Shown here: positions 7,202 to 13,467 of the stretch, piece by piece
How positions within the stretch are numbered: position 1 is the stretch's first letter
Layout: each line of letters starts with the position of its first letter
NCBI GenBank assembly: GCA_002398845.1
Contig: DHBY01000037.1
Coordinates: 1-16,303 of the forward strand
DNA length: 16,303 nt
Direction of reading: 5' to 3'
Source of the DNA: Firmicutes bacterium UBA4916
GTDB taxonomy: Bacteria > Bacillota > Clostridia > Tissierellales > Tepidimicrobiaceae
Program-made: the position numbers and the translations under genes
The notes under the pieces: generated by a model
Seen by the model: only the letters and a program-made list of their open reading frames with translations
Database searches by the model: none
Told to the model about the DNA's origin: nothing

Positions 7202-7213
7202 AGCAACCTCCAA

Positions 7214-7254
7214 ATAGTTAAGTTAATATAATTATATTTATTTAACTATGTTAA
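7214..7254 (-). promoter_or_regulatory. Promoter/operator region of marR-MATE with nested palindromes
   Basis: Three inverted repeats overlap: ATAGTTAA / TTAACTAT (7214-7221 and 7242-7249), TTAAC-TAT-GTTAA (7242-7254) and the perfect AATATAATTATATT (7225-7238). The minus strand also offers TTAACA (7254-7249), 18 nt, TATATT (7230-7225). A MarR dimer bound here would cover the promoter, giving autorepression. Confidence 0.5.
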
Positions 7255-7281
7255 CACCCATTTCTATTACTGTCAAATGAA

Positions 7282-7336
7282 GAAGACAAGGGGACGTTTC
7301 ATCTGTCTTCTTGTCTTCTGACGTCCCCTTGTCTTC
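7282..7336. repeat. REP-like hairpin element, copy 1
   Basis: GAAGACAAGGGGACGT (7282-7297) and ACGTCCCCTTGTCTTC (7321-7336) are perfect 16-bp inverted arms around a 23-nt loop that itself holds two more TGTCTTCT motifs. The 31-bp core 7281-7311, read on the minus strand, matches 11084-11114 at 29 of 31 positions. It lies between two gene ends/promoters and may also serve as a terminator for the DUF5058 operon. Confidence 0.8.
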
Positions 7337-7380
7337 TGGTTTTTCTATAATATTGTATCCTTTTAATACCTCCTTAGGAA

Positions 7381-8046
7381 TTAAGCCTCCATTTTTTTAT
7401 TAGTCAATTTTATGCCAACATAAATTGTTACTACTACCCCTATAGGCGCAATTAAAGTTGTTGGAATTATATTAGTTGCCACTAATATTACACAGACAAT
7501 TAAAGAAATTATAGCTAATTTAATATCTCTCATTGCAAATGAGCCAAATACCCCACCAAATACTGAGGGCAAGATATATTTTAATGCTTCATTTACAACT
7601 GGTGGAAATGCTGCTAATAATTGTGCTCCTACAAAGACTCCAATCCCTAATATTATAAGATTTACAATTACCGAAATTCCAATCGCAATTGTGGAAATTA
7701 TAGAGCCTTCCTTACTCCCCTCTACTACTCCTGCTGCATTTTGTGCAATTGCAGAGCATGGTACCCTAACATTGGAGATATTCCCTGCTAAAAAGGACAT
7801 ATATGTTCCCGGCACTCCTAGTATTGGGAAATATGATGGTGGTTCGACTATTTGTAGGACCACCGCATAGGGAGCTACTAATATAAAGGCCTGCAGTATT
7901 TCACTTGCCTTAGGTATTACACCATAGGCAAAATATATATATAATGCAGGCGCAAAAGATATTAGTACAGCAAGTAAGCATGTCCTACTACCCCAGTAAA
8001 TAATTGGTTTTAGAAATTCCTTTTCATATATTTCATCGTTATTCAT
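7381..8046 (-). CDS. Small integral membrane protein paired with DUF5058
   Basis: 221 aa, unnamed. About six hydrophobic segments are visible (near 22-42, 50-68, 112-145, 157-170, 175-190 and 192-212). Between the second and third is a loop rich in Pro, Gly and polar residues (EPPSYFPILGVPGTYMSFL at 68-86, then NVRVPCSAIAQNAAGVVEG at 92-110), which looks like a re-entrant or substrate-binding stretch rather than a simple linker. A second Gly-rich segment, PSVFGGVFGSF, is at 160-170. It lies 12 nt after the DUF5058 gene in the same operon as an M20 peptidase; the two membrane proteins probably form one complex. A transporter role is inferred from context. ATG start with GGGGG-type RBS. Confidence 0.75.
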   Translation of the reverse strand: MNNDEIYEKEFLKPIIYWGSRTCLLAVLISFAPALYIYFAYGVIPKASEILQAFILVAPYAVVLQIVEPPSYFPILGVPGTYMSFLAGNISNVRVPCSAIAQNAAGVVEGSKEGSIISTIAIGISVIVNLIILGIGVFVGAQLLAAFPPVVNEALKYILPSVFGGVFGSFAMRDIKLAIISLIVCVILVATNIIPTTLIAPIGVVVTIYVGIKLTNKKMEA

Positions 8047-8058
8047 ATCATTACCCCC

Positions 8059-8763
8059 CTAACTAAATAATACTGCACCAAACATTCCAGTCACCATGGC
8101 AATACCTAATGCCCATTCTTTAAGAAACTTGGCATTGGTTTTTTCTGATAATAAATTAACTAATACTATAGTTAATGCACTAACTAAAACTGCAACAGTC
8201 CCAGGCCCTAGCTCAACTACAAATCTGGATACTTGATAACCAAATGCCCCTAATACAGCAGCTGTAGAAAGAACTGGTAATAAGTAATCTCTGCCTCTTA
8301 CTAATTTAACCCTAAAAGTCTCTAGCTTTGGGGTAAATAATCCGGCTATTAATAGCCATCCTATAGAACCTACACACATTACCCACATTACATTAGAAAA
8401 AGCGTATAGATCAAAACCTAGTGTATTTGCTGCTACTCCAACAGCCTCAGCCCCAGCATCTACACATAGGGTTTCAAACATTACTGCTCCAATTACACCC
8501 AAACGCATAAACGCCATAGGTGAGCCTATTAATGAAATTAAAGCTACTAAACCTATTAAAACTGCAAAAGAAGGTCCGATAGAAGTTATCGTAGATGCCC
8601 TAATAGTAGTCTTAAATTGTTCATCAGTTATCCCTATTTTCTTACCTGTTTTAAATGCCTTCTTCATAAATATTATTGATTGAAAAACTACAACACTGAG
8701 CATAATCAAGGCAATAATCCAAAACGGAAAAGTATTAGCTATCTCTAAATAGTTATTTTCCAT
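8059..8763 (-). CDS. DUF5058 family membrane protein
   Basis: 234-aa protein with about seven hydrophobic helices (near 12-33, 60-80, 85-104, 120-142, 160-178, 186-205, 214-232). I recognise it as DUF5058 from the N-terminal pattern (FPFWIIALIMLSVVVFQSIIFMKKAFKTGKKIG, with a short cytoplasmic stretch 34-55). Conserved-looking polar residues inside or near helices include SIGPS (61-65) and ETLCVDAGAEAVG (97-109, two Asp/Glu in a membrane-adjacent region). The biochemical function of the family is not known to me. It is 22 nt after the M20 peptidase and 12 nt before a second membrane protein, so uptake or export of the peptidase's substrate or product is a reasonable inference. ATG start with GGGGGA RBS. 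Confidence 0.82.
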   Translation of the reverse strand: MENNYLEIANTFPFWIIALIMLSVVVFQSIIFMKKAFKTGKKIGITDEQFKTTIRASTITSIGPSFAVLIGLVALISLIGSPMAFMRLGVIGAVMFETLCVDAGAEAVGVAANTLGFDLYAFSNVMWVMCVGSIGWLLIAGLFTPKLETFRVKLVRGRDYLLPVLSTAAVLGAFGYQVSRFVVELGPGTVAVLVSALTIVLVNLLSEKTNAKFLKEWALGIAMVTGMFGAVLFS

Positions 8764-8785
8764 ATATTATCCCCCTTCACTATTA

Positions 8786-9904
8786 TTATTTTAAATACTT
8801 AATAAACAATTCACTGGCCTTTTCTATAGCATCAATAGATGCACATTCATCAACCTGATGTCCCTTATCTATAAAGCCTGGCCCAAATATTATAAAAGGT
8901 TTTTCTACCTTAAGAACTGTTAAAGAAAGATCCGTAAAATAGGTGACACCTGCATATTCATACTCCATATTTAAACTTTCTAAGGCTCTTACAAATTCTT
9001 TTACATATTTATTATTAGAATCCATTTCTAATGAAGGCCTATCGGTTAATACATTGTATTTGACCTTTAATCCTTTATATCTATTTTCATACTTAGTAAT
9101 TTGCCTCTCCAGATATTCAATAATTTCATCATTATTTAAATCTGGATTAGCTCTAATATCTATTTCTGCTTTACAATAATCAGCTATTATATTAACTTTC
9201 TCTCCCCCAGATATACAATTTAATGAAACTGTACTATCCCCCAATAAATCATCATTACAATAACCTTCTACATAGGATTTTAAATCATTAACCAATTCAT
9301 ACATTATTTCAACTGAATTTATACCTAAATCTGGCCTTGCACCATGGGCAGATTTGCCGAATAATTCAAGACTTAGCCATAATGCACCCTTTTCCTTTAA
9401 TACAACATTGCTGCTCGTGTTTTCTGGCACAATTATAAAATCTACATCATCTAGATATCTAGTTTCTAATACAGAAGTAATCCCTATTCCGCTAGCTTCC
9501 TCATCAGCTGTGAAAATTAATCTTATGTTTTTACTAGGCTTTATATTATTTGAAATAAAATATTCGCCTAATGTAATCATACAAGCGACACCACTTTTCA
9601 TATCGCTAGTACCTCTGCCATAGATTAAATTCCCTTCAATATGTGCATCGAAAGGTGGATACTTCCATACATCTGGATCTGAAACTGGTACAGTATCAAT
9701 ATGCCCTACAAAGGCAATGGTTTCATCTGATGTACCTGGTATATCTACAATTAAAGAGGTTCTACCATCTCCATTATCTATTTCTACTATATTTTCATAT
9801 CCATTATATTTGTCAATAATATATTGGGTTATTTGTTTCTCATTGCCTGGCGGGTTAGTCGTATTGACTCTTACAATATCTGATAAGGTTTTTATTACAT
9901 TCAT
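8786..9904 (-). CDS. M20 family metallopeptidase (ArgE/DapE/ACY1-like)
   Basis: 372-aa di-zinc hydrolase of dipeptides or N-acyl amino acids. Metal and catalytic residues are complete: GHIDTVP (H68, D70), GRGTSDMKSG (D101), TADEEASG (E135 catalytic, E136 ligand), VPE (E161) and GHQVDE (H349). GKSAHGARP with H187 marks the dimerisation domain (about 175-285). It is a different branch from the M20D enzyme at 4118-5293, with which it shares only the general fold. ATG at 9904 has GGAGGG upstream. It is the first intact gene of a three-gene operon with two membrane proteins, which suggests that they move its substrate. No signal peptide, so it acts in the cytoplasm. Substrate not predictable. Confidence 0.92.
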   Translation of the reverse strand: MNVIKTLSDIVRVNTTNPPGNEKQITQYIIDKYNGYENIVEIDNGDGRTSLIVDIPGTSDETIAFVGHIDTVPVSDPDVWKYPPFDAHIEGNLIYGRGTSDMKSGVACMITLGEYFISNNIKPSKNIRLIFTADEEASGIGITSVLETRYLDDVDFIIVPENTSSNVVLKEKGALWLSLELFGKSAHGARPDLGINSVEIMYELVNDLKSYVEGYCNDDLLGDSTVSLNCISGGEKVNIIADYCKAEIDIRANPDLNNDEIIEYLERQITKYENRYKGLKVKYNVLTDRPSLEMDSNNKYVKEFVRALESLNMEYEYAGVTYFTDLSLTVLKVEKPFIIFGPGFIDKGHQVDECASIDAIEKASELFIKYLK

Positions 9905-9976
9905 ATAATCCCTCCATAAATTTTTTATTATATATGATAATTTAGCACTTTAATATGTCTTTTAGATACAAACAAT

Positions 9977-10005
9977 TTAATATTAATTGTACCTATCTCA
10001 CTCAA
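9977..10005 (-). promoter_or_regulatory. Weak candidate promoter upstream of the M20/DUF5058 operon
   Basis: The minus strand has TTGAGT (10005-10000), 17 nt, TATTAA (9982-9977), about 70 nt before the ATG. The surrounding AT-rich sequence makes this uncertain. If it is inactive, the operon would depend on the strong promoter at 10443-10470. Nothing else is visible in 9905-10044. Confidence 0.3.
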
Positions 10006-10044
10006 ATTCCAGAGATAACTCTTTTATCTAATTTCTGTTAAGCC

Positions 10045-10331
10045 CTATTCGACACCACCTACCTCTCTTTCTTCTTTTGGTCTAAATACCATAGCCGCCG
10101 CCATACATATGCCCAAACCTACTACTGCTTATGGACCATCTCAATACTATATTTACTGCCCCCTGCCCCATAATAAACTACAATAAAAGTTACAAGCCCT
10201 GGATATATAAATGAAAGTATAGCAGCTGGCAAAATATTAAGTCGAGTAATTCCTTTTGTATTTGCTCCTTCTGCATATTTACCTACTTTGTAGGATAAAA
10301 TAGCAAGGGGCATCTCATTTTCCACCTCCAT
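10045..10331 (-). pseudogene. Remnant of a membrane-protein gene (frameshifted or deleted)
   Basis: A 69-codon frame (10331-10122; internal ATG at 10313 is the better start, with GGAGGTGG upstream) contains a polar segment with NTKGITRLN and the hydrophobic stretch LPAAILSFIYPGLVTFIVVYYGAG, then ends with two TAG codons. A second frame, 27 codons from 10128 to a TAG at 10045, continues with AVVGLGICMAAAMVFRPKEER, typical of the last helix and charged tail of a transporter, but it has no start of its own. The two pieces overlap by a few bases in different frames. This is best read as a transporter gene that has lost its middle, or two ends of one gene joined after deletion. The family is not recognised. 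It sits directly under the strongest promoter in the window. Confidence 0.6.
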
Positions 10332-10415
10332 TTTTTATTTAGATTGTTTAAGCTTTAAATTAATTAAGTGGACCACCTCCTGTTTAGTTTGAATTTGAAT
10401 TGTATAAAAGTTCTA

Positions 10416-10506
10416 AAATGCACCAAGTTGGTTCTACTTAATATTATAGCACCATTATGGTGCGTGTCAAGGCTTTTTGAAACCTTTTCGTCATTTTGGT
10501 GCATTT
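10416..10506. promoter_or_regulatory. Three-part operator array in the xre/divergent intergenic region
   Basis: AAATGCACCAA (10416-10426) and its inverted copy TTGGTGCATTT (10496-10506) flank the perfect palindrome GCACCAT-T-ATGGTGC (10449-10463). All share GCACCA/TGGTGC. Centres are about 35 and 45 bp apart. The left copy also forms ACCAA-G-TTGGT (10422-10432). The adjacent divergent XRE regulator is the obvious candidate binder, and the array would let it control both directions. Confidence 0.7.
10443..10470 (-). promoter_or_regulatory. Consensus SigA promoter with operator filling the spacer
   Basis: On the minus strand exact TTGACA (10470-10465) and exact TATAAT (10448-10443) are separated by 16 nt, 15 of which are the palindrome. 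A repressor bound to the palindrome would exclude RNA polymerase. Transcription would start near 10436 and run toward the broken membrane gene and the M20/DUF5058 operon. The leader carries an RBS-like AGGAGGTGG (near 10374-10382) with no good start codon after it. Confidence 0.8.
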
Positions 10507-10608
10507 CCTTCTACAAATTAGTAAAAAATGTTATGTTTTAATTACTAGTATAAAAATCTAAAATTTAAATAATAACCTTTTAATAAAATGGAAATAAGGG
10601 TGGATAAT

Positions 10609-11007
10609 ATGTCTTTTGGAAATAGATTGAGAAACTTAAGATTACAAAATAATATGACTCAAGAAGATTTATCTAAAAAATTAAATGTTTCTAGAGCAAC
10701 TGTTGGAAGATACGAAACCGATGAAAGGTTTCCTGATAAAAACATTTTGAAGGAAATAGCTAATATATTCGATGTGTCTACCGATTATCTACTAGAGAGA
10801 ACAAATAATCCACATATTTGTTCAAATAGTGAAAGATCTTCAGATAAAACAAATAATGCATACTATGAAATTGAGGAGCAAATAATACAAAGACTAATAT
10901 TAGAAGGTTTAATAAATATAGGAGAACCCGTACCTAAAGAAATATTTGAGAACATTATAAAATATGGCATAGATGCTGCAATTAAAATAGCCAAATTAGA
11001 AAAATAA
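10609..11007 (+). CDS. XRE (Cro/CI-type) helix-turn-helix transcriptional regulator
   Basis: 132 aa from ATG 10609, chosen over the in-frame ATG at 10588 because AAGGGTGG lies 5 nt upstream of it, while the upstream ATG has no RBS. Residues about 6-62 are an HTH_3 domain: LRNLRLQNNMTQEDLSKKL, recognition helix VSRATVGRYET (27-37), then FPDKNILKEIANIFDVSTDYLL. Residues 63-85 form a polar linker, and 86-132 a helical C-terminal domain with no recognised ligand fold, perhaps for dimerisation. It is the only plus-strand gene. The intergenic region to its left holds the three GCACCA-type sites, so it probably represses the divergent promoter and may control itself. A terminator follows directly. 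Confidence 0.92.
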   Translation: MSFGNRLRNLRLQNNMTQEDLSKKLNVSRATVGRYETDERFPDKNILKEIANIFDVSTDYLLERTNNPHICSNSERSSDKTNNAYYEIEEQIIQRLILEGLINIGEPVPKEIFENIIKYGIDAAIKIAKLEK

Positions 11008-11049
11008 CTAACCCCCTTACAAGTAAAAATGCTTGTAAGAGGGTTAGTT
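11006..11049 (+). terminator. Hairpin terminator of the XRE gene
   Basis: AACTAACCCCCTTACAAG pairs with CTTGTAAGAGGGTTAGTT (one C/A mismatch) around an 8-nt loop, overlapping the stop codon. The T-run after it is short (GTTC), so efficiency is uncertain. Confidence 0.75.
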
Positions 11050-11083
11050 CAATAAGCTAATATGTCCGTACTGCTGGGCATCA

Positions 11084-11114
11084 AGAAGACAAGTGAAACG
11101 TCCCCTTGTCTTCT
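11084..11114. repeat. REP-like hairpin element, copy 2
   Basis: AGAAGACAAG (11084-11093) and CTTGTCTTCT (11105-11114) are perfect arms around an 11-nt loop containing GAAACGTCCC. The 31-bp unit matches copy 1 (7281-7311, inverted) at 29 of 31 positions. It lies 8 nt past the aldolase stop, between convergent gene ends. Confidence 0.8.
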
Positions 11115-11122
11115 CGGTTATT

Positions 11123-11773
11123 TTATCTATTGTATTTATATCCTCTATTTTCTAATGAAGCTGCATGAATATGAACATAGGCGTTTGTTTCAAGTCTTTC
11201 AAGCATTTGATTTGCTGAAAAGAGATCTTCTGAGCCTATTATTATTCCATGTCTACGCAATAGAGCACCATAGGCATAGATGTCTTCCATTTCGAACTCT
11301 TTTTTAGCAAATTCTCTGCTAAATTCGGCAGTCCATTTTCCTACTAATTCTGCTAATTCTTTTGTTGTGGCCATTCTGTATGGTAAACATGGTATAGATT
11401 CCCCTAAAAACTCCAATGCTTCAGATACAATAGGCATATCTATACCCATACAAGAATAAACCATTAAATCTTTAGGGTGGGCATGAATAATCGCCTTTAC
11501 CTTATTATCATTTCTATACATTTCCATGTGCATATTAATTTCCCTTGTTGCCTTCCCATTACCTTCGATTACATTTAAATCCTCATCTACCACAAGAATA
11601 TCCTCTGGTCCAATATTCCATAATCGCTCTGCAGATAGCCCTGAACCAGTCATAATATAATGGTTTTCATTCACCTTGCAGGAAAGATTACCACCAGCTG
11701 CATTTGTCAACCATCTATCATACATTGACTTAACAATTGTACACATATCTCTGCGTTCTGATTCATATAACAT
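11123..11773 (-). CDS. Class II aldolase/adducin family protein (FucA/AraD fold)
   Basis: 216-aa zinc enzyme that cleaves a ketose 1-phosphate to DHAP and an aldehyde, or (AraD branch) epimerises L-ribulose 5-phosphate. Zinc ligands are H97 and H99 (IIHAHP) and H175 (RRHGIII). GGNLS (27-31), TGSG (42-45) and GKATRE (73-78) correspond to the phosphate site and catalytic acid; E78 aligns with the FucA catalytic Glu rather than the AraD Asp, and SIPCLPYRMATTKEL resembles FucA. A cleavage role is therefore favoured. It is the last gene of the PTS operon, 93 nt after the IIC gene, and has its own RBS (TTAGGAGTGAG). Its product class should be read together with the dehydrogenase. Aldolase versus epimerase is not settled. 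Confidence 0.88.
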   Translation of the reverse strand: MLYESERRDMCTIVKSMYDRWLTNAAGGNLSCKVNENHYIMTGSGLSAERLWNIGPEDILVVDEDLNVIEGNGKATREINMHMEMYRNDNKVKAIIHAHPKDLMVYSCMGIDMPIVSEALEFLGESIPCLPYRMATTKELAELVGKWTAEFSREFAKKEFEMEDIYAYGALLRRHGIIIGSEDLFSANQMLERLETNAYVHIHAASLENRGYKYNR

Positions 11774-11866
11774 TTTCTCACTCCTAACATAGTTTGTCTA
11801 AAATAATCTTCTAAAGTTTCCAAACATTATTATTTAACTGGAACACATAATGCTATAATTAATTTA

Positions 11867-13117
11867 TTATCCTATTATGGAATGAATTAAACTAATAATA
11901 ATATTAGCCAAATTAAATCCAAAGAAACCATCAGTAACAGTTCCTTCTACTGCAACCCCGGTAGCATGCATCATTGCTGTGGCTTCTGGTGCAAACACAT
12001 TGGCACATATTTCAACAATAAACAGAAACAAGGCACCACTTATCAATGTTCTTAATAGATTCCCATCACTAGCCATAGCTAGAAGGGGTACCATATACAC
12101 AATAACGGTTAATAATCCTACTGGGAAATAGGACATATTAGGGATAATAAAAGCAAATAGTATTGCCAATGGAATTAAAATAACTGTAGTAGTTATTGCT
12201 GTAGGATCGCCTAGGCCTAAGGCAATATCCATTCCAATATATAATTCTGAATCTTCCCCTACTTTTTTCTTCATAAAATTTTGTGCACCTGTACCAACCG
12301 CAGTTAAACCTTCCATCATTACGGAAACCATTTTAGGTAATAATACCAAAACTGCAGATACTCCTATTCCCATAGTTAATACAGTTTGCCAACTTTGTTT
12401 TGTGATAATTCCTAGTATAAACCCAACAATTAATCCAATTATTGATGTATCTCCCAAAAAACCAAATTTTTCATTTACGCTTTCTAATGATACATCAATA
12501 TTTTTTAACCCAGGAATTCTATCAATTATTTTATTAACCAATACACCAAAAGGATAAGTGAATGAAATAAAGGAAAAAGTCGTACATGTAGTTCCATCTA
12601 ATCCATAGTATTCTATCCATCGTGGCGCAATTCTCTCTGCTAGAAATAAAGTTATTACTGATAACCCTACTGTAACAATTAGCCCAACTGCTACACTATT
12701 AGTTAGAGCATAGGCTAAGGTTCCTGGAATTAAATAGTGAATATAATTCCATATGTCTACATTCATTACTTTTGTTCTTTTAGTTACTACCAAGATAATA
12801 TTTATTAAAACAATTAATAATATAGCAGGTGCTGCAAAAGGAACTGACCAAGAAGAAGCACCCATTGCTGCCCATCCTACGTCAACAGTAGTAAAACCCG
12901 AAGTATCTAATGCTTGATAATATGATATGGCAGGCTCAACTGTTCCCATTAATAAGCCTATAATCAATTGCAATCCTTGAAAACCTATACCAACCATTAT
13001 GCCAGCTTTAATTGCTTTACCAAGTTTCATATGAAATATTATGCCCAGTATAGTCATTACGATGGGAAGCATTACTGCAGCTCCTAAACCCATTATGCCT
13101 TGTATTATTTCCAACAT
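11867..13117 (-). CDS. PTS system galactitol-type IIC permease (GatC/SgcC family)
   Basis: 416-aa membrane channel that translocates a polyol while IIB phosphorylates it. Roughly 9-10 hydrophobic segments; the N-terminus (IIQGIMGLGAAVMLPIVMTILGIIF) and the FGFLGDTSIIGLIVG motif (218-232) fit the galactitol IIC family, as do IALGLGDPTAI (298-308) and the C-terminal GFFGFNLAN. Full length with no attached IIB or IIA domain. The ATG is 15 nt after the IIB gene with AAGGAGGG upstream. IIA, IIB and IIC are all separate genes in this operon. Family members transport galactitol, arabitol-like pentitols and other polyols, so the exact sugar is unknown. Confidence 0.92.
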   Translation of the reverse strand: MLEIIQGIMGLGAAVMLPIVMTILGIIFHMKLGKAIKAGIMVGIGFQGLQLIIGLLMGTVEPAISYYQALDTSGFTTVDVGWAAMGASSWSVPFAAPAILLIVLINIILVVTKRTKVMNVDIWNYIHYLIPGTLAYALTNSVAVGLIVTVGLSVITLFLAERIAPRWIEYYGLDGTTCTTFSFISFTYPFGVLVNKIIDRIPGLKNIDVSLESVNEKFGFLGDTSIIGLIVGFILGIITKQSWQTVLTMGIGVSAVLVLLPKMVSVMMEGLTAVGTGAQNFMKKKVGEDSELYIGMDIALGLGDPTAITTTVILIPLAILFAFIIPNMSYFPVGLLTVIVYMVPLLAMASDGNLLRTLISGALFLFIVEICANVFAPEATAMMHATGVAVEGTVTDGFFGFNLANIIISLIHSIIG

Positions 13118-13132
13118 AATTTTTCCCTCCTT

Positions 13133-13432
13133 TTATTTGTTTTCTATAATTTCCCTACATGTTTTAATTATTTCCTTTTTAATCTGTTCTTCATTAATCC
13201 CAGATATTAACCCGAATACTGAGATAACTGGCTTATTTAAAGGCTTGTTATATTTTGTTGTTAATAATATTAAATCTACATCATCTTGAAGATATTGGAC
13301 TTGCCCTACTGTTCCCTTAGTAATTTTTGCATGTATTTTTTCCTCCTTCAAAATTTCTTTAACCTTTTCCTGTGCTACGGTTGATGTTGCTATTCCACTT
13401 CCACATGCAATTAACACTTTTACTTCCTTCAT
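13133..13432 (-). CDS. PTS galactitol-type IIB phosphotransfer protein
   Basis: 99 aa, normal for a free-standing IIB. The phospho-cysteine is C10 in LIACGSGIATSTVAQ; the P-loop-like CGSGIATS is typical of the galactitol/lactose-like IIB fold. It accepts phosphate from IIA and passes it to the incoming substrate bound by IIC. It is preceded by GGGGAGGTG and lies between the dehydrogenase gene (35 nt) and the IIC gene (15 nt). Confidence 0.93.
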   Translation of the reverse strand: MKEVKVLIACGSGIATSTVAQEKVKEILKEEKIHAKITKGTVGQVQYLQDDVDLILLTTKYNKPLNKPVISVFGLISGINEEQIKKEIIKTCREIIENK

Positions 13433-13467
13433 GTTTTCACCTCCCCTATTCTAATTTTAATATTAAT

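Noticed and set aside
7201..7213. Upstream TTG start for the MarR protein (4 extra residues)
   Set aside because: The TTG is inside the GGAGG Shine-Dalgarno used by the ATG at 7201.
7281..7336. CRISPR-like or tandem repeat because GTCTTCT occurs several times
   Set aside because: The spacing is that of nested inverted repeats with no unique spacers, and there are no cas genes.
8943..9908. Three plus-strand frames opposite the M20 peptidase
   Set aside because: All lie within a complete M20 gene; their residue make-up reflects the reverse strand of that gene.
10588..10608. Upstream ATG start for the XRE protein (7 extra residues)
   Set aside because: No RBS precedes it, whereas AAGGGTGG lies at the correct distance from the ATG at 10609.
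11062..11307. 81-codon plus-strand frame through REP copy 2 and the aldolase end
   Set aside because: It crosses a hairpin element and overlaps conserved aldolase codons; no RBS.
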